Notes: a model not told the origin generated them from the sequence alone. A DNA stretch of 64,000 nt from Paenibacillus elgii NBRC 100335 (GCF_004000865.1 NZ_BIMB01000020.1:58524-122523), one strand, 5' to 3'. Numbered from the stretch's first letter, positions 43,698 through 52,643 are shown. A program made the numbers and translations.

Positions 43698-45992
43698 CTA
43701 CGCTTTGGCGCAGCGCGCTCTGAACTGTTCCGCGGCAGCGACCATGTTGCGCAGAGAAGCGACCGTTTCTTCGACGCCTCTCGTTTTGAGTCCGCAATCC
43801 GGATTGATCCAGAACAGCTCCGGCTCCAAAACGGACAGCGCGCGTTCGATCGTGCGGACCATCTCGTCAACGGCCGGCACCCTCGGGCTGTGAATGTCGT
43901 ACACGCCCAGACCGATGCCCTGATCGTACGTGTGCTCGTCGAAGCTCTGCATCAGCTCGCCGTGGCTGCGCGACGTTTCGATGGAAATGACGTCCGCATC
44001 GAGAGCGCGGATCGCATCGATAATGTCATGAAACTCGCAGTAGCACATATGCGTGTGAATTTGCGTCGTATCCTTTACGGCGGCGGAAGTCAAGCGGAAG
44101 GCGTGTACCGACCAGTCCAGGTAATGCTGCCAATCCTGCCGCTTCAAAGGCAAGCCTTCCCGCAGCGCGGGCTCGTCGATCTGGATCATACTGATGCCCG
44201 CGTTCTCCAGCGCTTCCACCTCCTGGCGCAGCGCCAAGGCGATCTGGTAGGAGACTTGCTCCCTAGATATATCGTCGCGGACGAACGACCAGTTCAGGAT
44301 GGTGACCGGACCGGTAAGCATGCCCTTGACCGGCTTGCTCGTCAGCGACTGCGCATAGACCGTTTCCTCCACCGTCATCGGCTGGATAAATTCGACATCG
44401 CCGTAGATGACCGGAGGCTTGACGCAGCGGGAGCCGTACGATTGAACCCAGCCGTTCCGGGTGAACAGGAAGCCGTCCAGCTTCTCGCCGAAAAACTCCA
44501 CCATGTCCGTCCGTTCGAACTCGCCGTGCACCAGCACGTCTAGGCCGAGCTCTTCCTGAATCTTGATCCAGGCTTGAATTTGTTCCTGAATGAAGGTCCG
44601 GTACTGCGCTTCGTTCCATTCCCCGGTTCTCCAGCGTTTGCGCGCTTGTCTCACTTCCGGCGTCTGCGGAAAGCTGCCGATCGTCGTTGTCGGCAGGAGC
44701 GGGAGCTGGAATTTATTTTGCTGGAGAATATGGCGCACGGAATAAGAGCTCTGTCTGGCCGATGGTCCCCCGGCAATATGCCGGGTAGCCGCACGGACGG
44801 TTGTCCGGTTGCGGAACGGGGAGGCGTTCAATTCCCGGACGAGCTGTGAGCTTGCTTCCAGCCCGGACCGTACGGCGTCCGTTCGTTCTCCGGCCGCCGC
44901 CTTGCTCAGCAGAACGACCTCGTCCAGCTTCTCGTCGGCGAAGGCCAGGAAGGGCAGCAGTTCGGCGTTGGCCCGCTCTTCCGTCCGGGTCGTCACCGGA
45001 ACGTGCAGCAGGCTGCAGGAAGACTGAACGATCAACGTCCCCGACGGGACGAGAGCGGACACCTCATCCAGCAGCTGCAGCTTGGCTTCGAGGTCGGCCA
45101 GCCATACGTTGCGCCCGTCGATCAATCCGACGCCCAGCGCCTTGTCGGCCGGGAACCCATGCGTCCGCAGGGCGGCGATATTCCGCTCCGCTCCGTGGAC
45201 GAAATCGAGTCCGATGCCTTGAACCGGCAGAGCGATCGTCCGCTCGTAGTGCTCGACCGAATCGAAATACGTCTGCAGCATCAGCTTCAGACCGGGAGCG
45301 GCTGCATGAAGCTGTGAATAAATGTCTGCGATTCGCTCCATATCGGACTCGGATAAAGACGTAACCAGAATCGGCTCGTCGATCTGCACCCATACTGCGC
45401 CTTCCTGCTCCAGTTCGGTCAAAATTTGCTTGTACAGCGGCAGGAACAATTCGCTCAAGACGTCCAGTTGTTCCGGCGCATAGCCTTTGGACAGCTTGAG
45501 GAACGTATACGGTCCGATCAAAACCGGCTTCCCGTCGATCCCGAGCTTGCGCTTCGCTTCGCGGTAAGCTTCCAGCGGCTTGTTCACGGTCAATGTTGGA
45601 GTCAGGCCGTTCAATTCGGGCACGATGTAGTGGTAGTTCGTGTTGAACCATTTGGTCATCTCGCACGCCGGAGCGCCTTGGTTTCCGCGGGCCATGGCAT
45701 AATAGGTGGCGAGAGGAACCGGACCGCCGTCGTAAGCAAAACGTTTCGGAACGAGCCCGAACATCGCCGCCGTATCAAGCATATGGTCGTATAACGAAAA
45801 ATCTCCTACCGGAATGAGCTCGATTCCTTTTTCCTGCTGAACCTTGAGATGCGCCAGGCGGAGCGCCTCCAGCCCGCTCAAAAATTGCTCCTCCGGCAAT
45901 TTGCCAGCCCAAAACGATTCCAGTAGCTTTTTCCATTCCCGTTGTGCCCCGATGCGCGGGTACCCGATATTGCTGCTTACGATCCGACTCAT
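43698..45992 (-). CDS. metE: Cobalamin-independent methionine synthase
   Basis: 764-residue enzyme that methylates homocysteine using 5-methyltetrahydropteroyl-triglutamate without B12. The N-terminal half (SSNIGYPRIGAQREWKKLLESFW) and the C-terminal catalytic barrel are both present. Zinc ligands are visible in HTHMCYCEF (His and Cys), the Glu in ISIETSRSHGEL and the Cys in NPDCGLKTR. ATG 45992 follows GAGGAGG at 8 nt; the frame extends to 46031. A cobalamin riboswitch and terminator precede it, so it is made only when B12 is scarce. Confidence 0.97.
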   Translation of the reverse strand: MSRIVSSNIGYPRIGAQREWKKLLESFWAGKLPEEQFLSGLEALRLAHLKVQQEKGIELIPVGDFSLYDHMLDTAAMFGLVPKRFAYDGGPVPLATYYAMARGNQGAPACEMTKWFNTNYHYIVPELNGLTPTLTVNKPLEAYREAKRKLGIDGKPVLIGPYTFLKLSKGYAPEQLDVLSELFLPLYKQILTELEQEGAVWVQIDEPILVTSLSESDMERIADIYSQLHAAAPGLKLMLQTYFDSVEHYERTIALPVQGIGLDFVHGAERNIAALRTHGFPADKALGVGLIDGRNVWLADLEAKLQLLDEVSALVPSGTLIVQSSCSLLHVPVTTRTEERANAELLPFLAFADEKLDEVVLLSKAAAGERTDAVRSGLEASSQLVRELNASPFRNRTTVRAATRHIAGGPSARQSSYSVRHILQQNKFQLPLLPTTTIGSFPQTPEVRQARKRWRTGEWNEAQYRTFIQEQIQAWIKIQEELGLDVLVHGEFERTDMVEFFGEKLDGFLFTRNGWVQSYGSRCVKPPVIYGDVEFIQPMTVEETVYAQSLTSKPVKGMLTGPVTILNWSFVRDDISREQVSYQIALALRQEVEALENAGISMIQIDEPALREGLPLKRQDWQHYLDWSVHAFRLTSAAVKDTTQIHTHMCYCEFHDIIDAIRALDADVISIETSRSHGELMQSFDEHTYDQGIGLGVYDIHSPRVPAVDEMVRTIERALSVLEPELFWINPDCGLKTRGVEETVASLRNMVAAAEQFRARCAKA

Positions 45993-46048
45993 GTTTATAT
46001 GCCTCCTCAGGTTTTGTTTTTTCTCCTCCATTTGAATCCTGAAAACAC

Positions 46049-46093
46049 AAAAAAAGGCATCTTTACCCTAAAGCGAAAAAGGATAAAGATGCC
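46049..46093 (-). terminator. Riboswitch-controlled terminator before metE
   Basis: On the minus strand GGCATCTTTA and TAAAGATGCC form a perfect 10-bp stem followed by seven T residues. It lies between the cobalamin aptamer and metE, where ligand binding would favour termination. Confidence 0.85.
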
Positions 46094-46164
46094 CCTCGTT
46101 GAATACGCACGGCGGTTGCCATCTTTAACACCTCCCTATCTCCCGTAGGTAAAAGCAGTGCTGT

Positions 46165-46340
46165 CAGAACAGGCAGGTCTCCTGGCTCCGGAATCATGGT
46201 TTTGCGCCGGCCTTCCCAATCCGCAGATCAGTGGCTAAGTATGGCGCAAAACTCCTCCGTTACAGTGGCGGGACCGCGCCGGTTTTTCACCGGCTTCCCT
46301 TTTAAGCTCCGATACGCGAACGTAGGGGAGCACCTGTTCC
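46165..46340 (-). ncRNA. Cobalamin riboswitch upstream of metE
   Basis: Read on the minus strand, conserved elements appear in order: GGTGCTCCCC, AAAAGGGAAGCCGGTG, GGTCCCGCCACTGT, the B12 box GCCACTG..GGGAAGGC and the closing GCCAGGAGACCTGCC. The layout is that of the adenosyl-/aquo-cobalamin aptamer. With the terminator at 46049 it should switch metE off when B12 is available. Confidence 0.93.
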
Positions 46341-46367
46341 CACAATATTCAGTTGTGATTCTGTATC

Positions 46368-46396
46368 AATATACAACTAAACCGATAATGATACAA
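46368..46396 (-). promoter_or_regulatory. Promoter of the metE riboswitch transcript
   Basis: Minus strand TTGTAT (46396-46391) and TATATT (46373-46368), 17 bp apart, about 30 bp before the aptamer. Confidence 0.65.
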
Positions 46397-46445
46397 GTAT
46401 TATTTTTATAAGGCGGTATTTCCAGCGGAGGCGGGGCCGCTCGGT

Positions 46446-47303
46446 TTACTGCGAAAGAGCACCTACGCCCCCATAGCCGTTTTGCAAAAAAGCTTTCATC
46501 GCTTCGATGCTGCGGGGCGGGGCATGGCTTTTGCGAACGGCTGCCGGGAGCGCTTGCCAAAGCTCCAGCAGCATCGGCGGCTCCAAACCAAGCTGGCGCA
46601 GCTTCTCTTCGTCGGCGAACACTTCGTGCGGTGGACCTGCCATGCAGCATACGCCTTGGTCCATGACCAGCACCCAATCGGCCCAAGCGTAGGCCAGATT
46701 CATATCGTGGGTCGCCATCGCGACCGTAATCCCTTGCTCTTGGGCAAGGTCCAACTCCTCCAGCAACTGCCGCTCGGACAAGCGGTCGAGGTAAGCCGTC
46801 GGCTCGTCCAGCAGCAGAAGCTCGGGCTCCAGCACGAGCACGCCCGCCAGCGCGACGCGCTTCTTTTGCCCCAGACTCAGTTGGTGAATCGGGGTGTCGG
46901 CGAGAGGCTTCAGCCCCATGGAGAGCAGCATCCGCTCAGTACGGACGGCAATCTCGTCCTCCGGGAGTCCGGCATTGCGCAGACCATAGGAGACGTCTTC
47001 GTATGGCGTATTCAAGATCAGCTGCTGCTCCGGGTCCTGGAAAACAAGACCGACCTGCCGGCGAAGCCGCAGCAGGTCGTCGCGGCGGTACGATAGAGGC
47101 GCGCCCTTCAGCTTCAGCTGTCCCGAAGCGGGGCGGTGGATGCCGATCGCATGCAGGAAAAAGGTCGATTTGCCGGACCCGTTATGGCCGCAGATCGCCG
47201 TCTTTTTTCCTTGCGGGATCGTTAAGGTCAAGCTGCGCAGCGCTTCCTTCCGGGTACCGGGATAGCTGTACCGGAGGTCCAGCGCTTCCAACATCGGTTT
47301 CAT
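46446..47303 (-). CDS. cbiO: Cobalt ECF transporter ATPase
   Basis: 285-residue ATPase of energy-coupling-factor importers. Walker A GHNGSGKST, signature LSLGQKKRVALAG, Walker B LLLLDEPTAYLD and switch His in MATHDMNLAYAW. The start at 47303 overlaps the cbiQ stop (ATGA) and follows GGAGGGG. It powers cobalt import with CbiQ, CbiN and CbiM; a single ATPase probably forms a homodimer. Confidence 0.95.
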   Translation of the reverse strand: MKPMLEALDLRYSYPGTRKEALRSLTLTIPQGKKTAICGHNGSGKSTFFLHAIGIHRPASGQLKLKGAPLSYRRDDLLRLRRQVGLVFQDPEQQLILNTPYEDVSYGLRNAGLPEDEIAVRTERMLLSMGLKPLADTPIHQLSLGQKKRVALAGVLVLEPELLLLDEPTAYLDRLSERQLLEELDLAQEQGITVAMATHDMNLAYAWADWVLVMDQGVCCMAGPPHEVFADEEKLRQLGLEPPMLLELWQALPAAVRKSHAPPRSIEAMKAFLQNGYGGVGALSQ

Positions 47304-48103
47304 ACGATTCCCCTCCAGCGGAGCCAACACTCCAGCAGCAATAATATCGCAACGCCGATGCCGCTTTCGAGGCGGTAACGGGCAGGAACCGTACCGGCCC
47401 GGTAAGGGGCAAGACGGATTTCCTCGGTAAATCCTCTTGAGACAAGACCGTGCGACAATCCTTTGTAGCGATGCATCGTCTTGACGAACAGCCGGACGAT
47501 CAGCATTGCCGTGTCGTTCAGCTTGCCGCGAAAGCCGTTGTGTCCTCCGCGGGCCCGCTGCGCGGTATACAGATCGTGCGCCGTCTCCGTCAAAATAAAC
47601 AGGAAGCGGTACGTGATCAGCATCAGCTCAAGCGCCAGAGTCGGAACCCGCAGCCGTTTCATGACTTGAAACAGCTCGGCCACCGGGGTCGTGAACATGA
47701 CGAACGAAACGGCCGACAAGCAGGCCGCTGCCCGCATGAACAACGCCGCAGCCGTATGCAGCCCTGTCTCGGTGACATAGACGGACCCGTACGGCCGGGA
47801 CCACAGAACGAACGCAGAGGAGCCGGGAGCGGCGACGCTTCCCGGCTGGATCTCGATGAGCAGGGCCGGCAGACTGGCGATAAAAAACAGGCAAGCCGTT
47901 CCCAGCATCACCATATGAGCTTTCAGCGGAATTCGGGCATACCGGACGACCCACACGATCATCCAGGCGAAAATCGCCGCTTGGACGGGAGGATGCGACC
48001 CGTAGGACAGTATGAACAGCGCGGCTGCGAAGCCGCATTTCCACATCGGGGACATGCCGCGCAGCCGGTTGCTGTAAGAAAGTGAATCGATCAGCCGAAT
48101 CAT
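47300..48103 (-). CDS. cbiQ: Cobalt ECF transporter transmembrane protein
   Basis: 267-residue T-component with about five membrane helices. The coupling motifs facing the ATPase are seen as ARGGHNGFRGKL and LSHGLVSRGFTEEIR (Ala/Ser-Arg-Gly type). It overlaps cbiN upstream and cbiO downstream by four bases each, so the operon is translationally chained. Confidence 0.92.
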   Translation of the reverse strand: MIRLIDSLSYSNRLRGMSPMWKCGFAAALFILSYGSHPPVQAAIFAWMIVWVVRYARIPLKAHMVMLGTACLFFIASLPALLIEIQPGSVAAPGSSAFVLWSRPYGSVYVTETGLHTAAALFMRAAACLSAVSFVMFTTPVAELFQVMKRLRVPTLALELMLITYRFLFILTETAHDLYTAQRARGGHNGFRGKLNDTAMLIVRLFVKTMHRYKGLSHGLVSRGFTEEIRLAPYRAGTVPARYRLESGIGVAILLLLECWLRWRGIV

Positions 48104-48384
48104 TGCGGTTTCGACTTGGACGCCTTACCCCGGAACAGGCCGATCACGTACCCGATAAATCCGGCTCCGATGGCAGCCTGCAGCGCGAACAGCATGCTTT
48201 CGGTTTCGGCCGGCGGCTCCAGCAGTGACGAGAACCAGGGCTCGTAGGACGGCTGGATCGTCTTGATCATTTCTTCGGCGGCGCCGTCGGCACCGCCGAA
48301 CTCCGCGTTCACGAAGAGCAGCGGCAGCACGGCCAGTAGGACGACGGCGACAAGCAGCAGGATGTTTTTGGTTCCGGTTTTCAT
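48100..48384 (-). CDS. cbiN: Cobalt transport protein CbiN
   Basis: 94-residue protein with two membrane helices (residues 7-25 and 65-83) and a short external loop containing [13 protein letters not shown] and [28 protein letters not shown], typical of CbiN. It is needed with CbiM for substrate capture. It overlaps cbiM and cbiQ by four bases. Confidence 0.93.
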   Translation of the reverse strand: MKTGTKNILLLVAVVLLAVLPLLFVNAEFGGADGAAEEMIKTIQPSYEPWFSSLLEPPAETESMLFALQAAIGAGFIGYVIGLFRGKASKSKPQ

Positions 48385-49148
48385 AGCTCGCGCGCTCCTT
48401 TCATTTTACGCTGCAGCAGCGACAGCTCTTCTGAGCTGTAGGCTTGCAGCCAATTCCAGATCAATACGGTCAACAGACCTTCGCTGATGGCCAGTGGAAT
48501 TTGCGTGATGGCGAAAATGCCGCCGAATTTGAGGAACGAAGCCGCTACGCCGCCTTGCTCGGCCGGAAAAGCGAGCGCCAATTGAAGCGACGTTACGATA
48601 TAAGTGGACAGGTCGGCGAGCGCCGCCGCCGTGAAGATGGACAGCTTCTGCTTGCCGGTCGACTTCATCATTCCTTTGTACACCATGTAACCTACGAACG
48701 GACCTGCGACAGCCATGGAGAAAGCGTTGGCTCCGAGGGTCGTCAGCCCGCCGTGGGCAAGCAGCAGAGCTTGAAACAGCAGCACGATGGAGCCCAGCAC
48801 GCTCATCGGCAGCGGACCGAACATGACCGCTCCGAGCCCTGTGCCCGTCGGATGCGAGCTGCTTCCCGTCACGGACGGAATTTTCAGTGCCGACAGCACG
48901 AAGGTGAAGGCCCCGGCCAGACCGAGCATAATTTTCAGCTCCGGCGTTTCCTTCGTTATTTTCCGGAGCGCCCGCAGCCCGAGAATGAAGAAGGGGAGAA
49001 AGGCGGCCCACCAGAAAACGGCCCAGCCGAACGGAAGAAATCCTTCCATAATGTGCATGGCGTAAGCGGATTCAGGCGCGTTCAACGACAAATACAGCGT
49101 TAAACCGCTTACCAAAAGCAGGGTGCCGATCGTCTTTTTCTTTTTCAT
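48381..49148 (-). CDS. cbiM: Cobalt-binding component CbiM
   Basis: 255-residue S-component with a cleavable signal (residues 1-31, ESAYA). Cleavage exposes the metal-binding amino-terminus MHIMEGFLP, where His2 is a cobalt ligand; further ligands lie in [11 protein letters not shown]. About seven membrane helices. ATG 49148 follows AGGAGG; the longer frame (to 49241) runs through the riboswitch terminator. Cobalt rather than nickel is indicated by the cobalamin riboswitch upstream. Confidence 0.95.
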   Translation of the reverse strand: MKKKKTIGTLLLVSGLTLYLSLNAPESAYAMHIMEGFLPFGWAVFWWAAFLPFFILGLRALRKITKETPELKIMLGLAGAFTFVLSALKIPSVTGSSSHPTGTGLGAVMFGPLPMSVLGSIVLLFQALLLAHGGLTTLGANAFSMAVAGPFVGYMVYKGMMKSTGKQKLSIFTAAALADLSTYIVTSLQLALAFPAEQGGVAASFLKFGGIFAITQIPLAISEGLLTVLIWNWLQAYSSEELSLLQRKMKGAREL

Positions 49149-49181
49149 AAATTTTTCCTCCTGAACGATACTCGTAAACCT

Positions 49182-49210
49182 AAAAAAGACCCATCCTGTA
49201 GGATGGGTCT
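49182..49210 (-). terminator. Riboswitch-controlled terminator before cbiMNQO
   Basis: Minus strand GACCCATCC-TACA-GGATGGGTC, a perfect 9-bp stem followed by six T residues, 34 bp before cbiM. Confidence 0.9.
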
Positions 49211-49301
49211 CGGGTACGCGTGCCAATAAACGACAATGCACAGGTCATTGTCCGGCTATGCTCGTACACCGCTCCTTTCCGCGAAGGCTTTGGGGTGCAT
49301 C

Positions 49302-49466
49302 TATAAGGTAGGTCTCCTGGCTCTCGGATCGTCGATTTCTTTCGCCTTCCCCGATGGGTGAATCGAGTGACGTCATGGAAAGAAACTCCCCGAATACAGT
49401 GGCGGGACCGCTCGGGATTTGCACCCGATTCCCTGTTACCCTTTGCTCTGCGCAAAGGCACCTTAT
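49302..49466 (-). ncRNA. Cobalamin riboswitch upstream of cbiMNQO
   Basis: Minus strand order: AAGGTGCCTTTG, AACAGGGAATCGGGTGCAAAT, GAGCGGTCCCGCCACTGT, then a variant B12 box (GTCACTC..CGGGGAAGGCG) and GAGCCAGGAGACCTACC. The elements match the cobalamin aptamer. Together with the terminator at 49182 it should shut off cobalt uptake when cobalamin is abundant. Confidence 0.93.
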
Positions 49467-49541
49467 CGATTTCGTTATGCGATTGTCTACAAAAACTATT
49501 CGATACAAACAGTGCATTTCCTTTCGAATGTCCGAAAATTT

Positions 49542-50390
49542 TTACTGGTAATATCCTTCAGTCGATTTGCGGAACGTTTTGAATTGATCCGCATCGTGCC
49601 CGAACCACACTTGAGAGTTCGTTCGCTTAGCCAGCGTGCGGATTTTCTCTACCGCACTCCGGTAACCGAGCGAATCGTACAAAATGCCCGGTGGCCTGAC
49701 CGGCGGGCCGAAGCTTTCCGCCGTATAGATGGCATCGGAAGCGAGGATGATTCCGCCCGTTTCCGGCATGTCGACGTGCAAGCCTATCATGCCCCAGGCA
49801 TGGCCGCTTCCAAAATTAAGAATCTTGATCCCTTCGGCCAGATCCAGGTTATCTTCAGTGCGCTTGACCGTTTTCCACTGCAAATGGTTTTTGATCCACG
49901 CATCGATGTCCGCCCAAATATAGCCGCCTTCTTTTTGATTTCGGGCATAGGATTGCAGCGCGCCGTTCAGCTCGTCTTCGTGGACGATAATCGTAGCGTT
50001 CGTGAACATCTCCAGGCATCCGGCATGGTCCAGATGCAGGTGGGAGGCAATTACGAACTTGATGTCCTCGGGTCTTACTTTCAGCTGCTCCAGCCGGTTA
50101 TGCAGGTAGCATTCCTCGCTTGCCACCCAGGGAAACGCCTGCTGGGTCGCTTGGGTCCAGCGTCCTTGGGCGCCCATCGAGTTCGGATTGCAGGACGTAT
50201 CGAACAAAATTTTCCCTTCCGGATGATCGATCAATACGGTGTAAATCGGAAATTCAACGAACTGCGTCTGCGCATTGGGGTTGCTGACCGTTGCCGGATT
50301 GTGCATGGCGATCAGCCAGTTTTTGTCCATGCTCATCCGGCCGTTGTCCATCACATATAGCTTGGGCCGGGCTTTCATTAGATTTGACAT
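49542..50390 (-). CDS. AHL-lactonase-like metallo-beta-lactamase protein
   Basis: 282-residue metallo-beta-lactamase-fold hydrolase close to AiiA-type N-acyl-homoserine lactonases, which open the lactone ring of quorum signals. Zinc motif SHLHLDHAG (HxHxDH), the later His in GSGHAWG, Asp in LASDAIYTAE (with the Tyr conserved in AiiA) and the final His in VWFGHDADQF are all present. No signal peptide. ATG 50390 is preferred because GGGAGGA is 7 nt upstream; ATG 50396 touches that site and the frame runs to 50477. It is divergent from an HxlR regulator. Quorum quenching is the family role; other lactones are possible. Confidence 0.85.
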   Translation of the reverse strand: MSNLMKARPKLYVMDNGRMSMDKNWLIAMHNPATVSNPNAQTQFVEFPIYTVLIDHPEGKILFDTSCNPNSMGAQGRWTQATQQAFPWVASEECYLHNRLEQLKVRPEDIKFVIASHLHLDHAGCLEMFTNATIIVHEDELNGALQSYARNQKEGGYIWADIDAWIKNHLQWKTVKRTEDNLDLAEGIKILNFGSGHAWGMIGLHVDMPETGGIILASDAIYTAESFGPPVRPPGILYDSLGYRSAVEKIRTLAKRTNSQVWFGHDADQFKTFRKSTEGYYQ

Positions 50391-50559
50391 GTTCATTCCT
50401 CCCATTAATAAACAAATATATTCGCTTGTACGCTCGCTCATGCTCTGGATTTCAACTTTGGCGGGCGGTATAGACATACAATAGTAGATAAACTAAAATT
50501 ACATAAGTAGGCACTTTTTTGTGTCCTGGATACTTCCAGGTGCATAGGAGGGAAATCAT

Positions 50560-50964
50560 TTGACATCTTCAACCGAAACGAGACCACGCGGAAACTCGCC
50601 GGCGACTTGCGGCTACAGCAGAGTTCTTGAATTGATATCCGACAAATGGACGGCGCTCGTCATGTATACCCTGGAAGACGGGAGCGTCCGCTACGGGGAA
50701 ATGGGAAGAAGAATCGACGGGATTTCCAAAAAAATGCTGACGCAAACGGTCCGGAAGCTGGAGCGGGACGGGCTGGTCCGACGCCATGTTACGCCAACCG
50801 TGCCCCCAACCGTCGACTATTCGCTAACCCCGCTGGGCGAAACGCTGCTTCAACCGTTGAAAGAGCTAAGGCAATGGGCAAGAGTAAATTACCCGCATGT
50901 CGAGACGGCGAGAGCCGACTACGATTTAGCGCATGGCGGAGATTCCCAATCACCGGCGGAATGA
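50560..50964 (+). CDS. HxlR-family transcriptional regulator
   Basis: 134-residue winged-helix protein. The HxlR core is clear: Cys17 in ATCGYSRVLELISDKWTALVMYTL, RYGEMGRRIDGISKKMLTQTVRKLERDGLV and VDYSLTPLGETLLQPL. The single conserved Cys often senses reactive electrophiles. TTG 50560 is the start, with AGGAGGGAA at 50547-50555. It is divergent from the lactonase and presumably controls it. Confidence 0.88.
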   Translation: MTSSTETRPRGNSPATCGYSRVLELISDKWTALVMYTLEDGSVRYGEMGRRIDGISKKMLTQTVRKLERDGLVRRHVTPTVPPTVDYSLTPLGETLLQPLKELRQWARVNYPHVETARADYDLAHGGDSQSPAE

Positions 50965-51003
50965 AGCTGGCCGGAAGGCTCGTGAAAAGAAAGTGATGAC
51001 CAA

Positions 51004-51055
51004 AAGCATGATGACATTCCGCAGCTTTCGGAACCTCGTCATGCTTGATTTTTAT
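51004..51055 (+). terminator. Terminator of the HxlR gene
   Basis: AAGCATGATGA and TCGTCATGCTT form an 11-bp stem with one G-T pair over an inner CCG/CGG hairpin, then GATTTTTA. Confidence 0.75.
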
Positions 51056-51075
51056 AGCTAAGGGGAGAGACGGGG

Positions 51076-51411
51076 TTGGATACTGACGGTAGTATTGTTG
51101 GGGTTTGGGGAGCTATGGGTGATGTGGATGGAAAGTTCGAAAGGTGGAAAAATGAAGGGAAATACTTAGCGGGGTGTGAGGTTCTAGACGATGTTGAAGC
51201 CCCGCATGGTTGGGTTAAATGGGTCATTCCATCATTTAAATATATTGTGGTTAAGTGTAATCTAAATTCCTATAAAGAAACATTTATTCATATCATTGAA
51301 GACCACTTACCAAATAATGGCTACACATTGGTTGGAGCAGTTCATGAATTTTATGACCCTAAGGATAATAACGGTGAATTGTCTTTATTTTTCCCTATCG
51401 AGAAGATATAG
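51076..51411 (+). pseudogene. Truncated GyrI-like effector-binding protein
   Basis: The frame from TTG 51076 encodes 111 residues matching the C-terminal two thirds of GyrI-like/AraC-effector-binding domains (YdeE type): WGAMGDVDGKFERWKNEG, YLAGCEVLDD, APHGWVKWVIPSFKYIVVK and GYTLVGAVHEFYDP. The N-terminal part of the domain is missing. The DNA is distinctly AT-rich compared with its neighbours, and the piece lies just behind the HxlR terminator without an evident promoter. It is probably a relic of an acquired gene. GGGGAGAG upstream could allow translation of the fragment. Confidence 0.6.
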
Positions 51412-51497
51412 CACATTTTACCGATACCGCATATTGAACCCTGCTAATCCACTCGTACACCTCTATTCCTTCAATTGACCGCTTCTCAACAAAGCTC

Positions 51498-51525
51498 AGG
51501 CAATCGTTCACGCGGTTGCCTTTTT
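51498..51525 (+). terminator. Terminator after the GyrI-like fragment
   Basis: AGGCAA and TTGCCT with an 11-nt loop, followed by TTTTT. Confidence 0.65.
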
Positions 51526-51560
51526 GCATAGACGTTTTCCGGTAAATTTCGAAAAAAGCC

Positions 51561-51589
51561 TTGACTGACGCGGGCTTGTTGTCTAATAT
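51561..51589 (+). promoter_or_regulatory. Promoter of the siderophore importer
   Basis: TTGACT (51561-51566) and TAATAT (51584-51589) exactly 17 bp apart. Two Fur boxes follow within 65 bp. Confidence 0.75.
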
Positions 51590-51607
51590 AGTTTAAGATT
51601 GTTAATT

Positions 51608-51653
51608 AAGAATGATTCTCAATATCGTTATATTGATAATGAATATCATTATC
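51608..51653 (+). promoter_or_regulatory. Tandem Fur boxes
   Basis: GATAATGAATATCATTATC at 51635-51653 matches the Fur consensus GATAATGATTATCATTATC at 18 of 19 positions. AAGAATGATTCTCAATATC at 51608-51626 matches 15 of 19. Both lie between the transcription start and the first gene, so iron-loaded Fur should block the operon. Confidence 0.9.
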
Positions 51654-51689
51654 GAATTATTTACCACTAAACTATTGTTAGGAAACGTT

Positions 51690-52643
51690 ATGAGAAAAAC
51701 TTATTTGGTCCTTGCCCTGATTGTTTTATCCGTTGCTTCTTTATTCATTGGCGCGAAAGATTTGACGCTAACCGATATCGTGCAGTGGAACGAGGAAAAG
51801 GTCGAGGTGCTGATGATCAGCCGGTTCCCGCGCTTGATCAGCATTCTGATCGCCGGCATGAGCATGAGCATCGTGGGCCTCATTATGCAGCAGCTCAGCC
51901 GCAACAAATTCGTCTCCCCGTCGACCGCGGGCACGATGGATTCGGCCAGCCTGGGTATCCTGGTCGCCCTGCTAGTCTTCACGGAGGCGACTCCGCTGCT
52001 GAAGATGTCCGTTGCCTTTATCTTTTCGCTGGCCGGTACATACGTGTTTATGAAAATTCTCGACCGGGTGAAATTCAAGGATGCGATCTTCATCCCGCTC
52101 ATCGGTCTTATGCTCGGCAATCTCATCGAATCGATGACGACCTTTTTCGCCTATAAATACGATCTGATTCAAAGCATGTCGTCGTGGCTGCACGGGGACT
52201 TCTCGGGTGTGCTGAAAGGCCGCTACGAGCTGCTGTACATCAGCATTCCCGCCACAGTGCTGGCGTACTTGTTCGCCAATAAGTTTACAGTCGCGGGGAT
52301 GGGCGAGGATTTTTCCGTCAACCTCGGATTGAATTACAGGCAGGTGGTCAACATCGGACTTGTGATCGCAGCCCTGGTCACCTCGGTCGTCGTGCTGACG
52401 GTGGGCATGATTCCGTTTCTGGGCTTGATCATTCCGAATATCGTCACCATTTATCAAGGGGACAACCTGAAAAAAAATCTTCCCCATACCGCTTTGCTCG
52501 GAGCCGTCTTCGTGCTGGCCTGCGACATTTTCGGGCGGGTGATTATTTATCCGTATGAAATTTCGATCGGATTGACCGTGGGGGTTATCGGAAGCGGGAT
52601 TTTTCTGTACCTGCTTATGAGGAGAAAGAAATATGAGCAATAA
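51690..52643 (+). CDS. yclN: Siderophore ABC permease, YclN type
   Basis: 317-residue FecCD-family permease with about nine membrane helices. KDLTLTDIVQWNEEKVEVLMISRFPRLISILIAGMSMSIVGLIMQQLSRNKFVSPSTAG and the coupling segment NLGLNYRQVVNIGLVIAAL are characteristic. ATG 51690 follows TTAGGAAAC, a modest ribosome site; upstream in-frame ATGs lie inside the Fur boxes. It overlaps the second permease by 11 bp. B. subtilis YclNOPQ imports petrobactin, a catecholate siderophore. Confidence 0.88.
   Translation: MRKTYLVLALIVLSVASLFIGAKDLTLTDIVQWNEEKVEVLMISRFPRLISILIAGMSMSIVGLIMQQLSRNKFVSPSTAGTMDSASLGILVALLVFTEATPLLKMSVAFIFSLAGTYVFMKILDRVKFKDAIFIPLIGLMLGNLIESMTTFFAYKYDLIQSMSSWLHGDFSGVLKGRYELLYISIPATVLAYLFANKFTVAGMGEDFSVNLGLNYRQVVNIGLVIAALVTSVVVLTVGMIPFLGLIIPNIVTIYQGDNLKKNLPHTALLGAVFVLACDIFGRVIIYPYEISIGLTVGVIGSGIFLYLLMRRKKYEQ

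Noticed and set aside
46482..47096. Plus-strand frames opposite cbiO
   Set aside because: cbiO on the minus strand has complete ABC motifs; the opposite frames have none.
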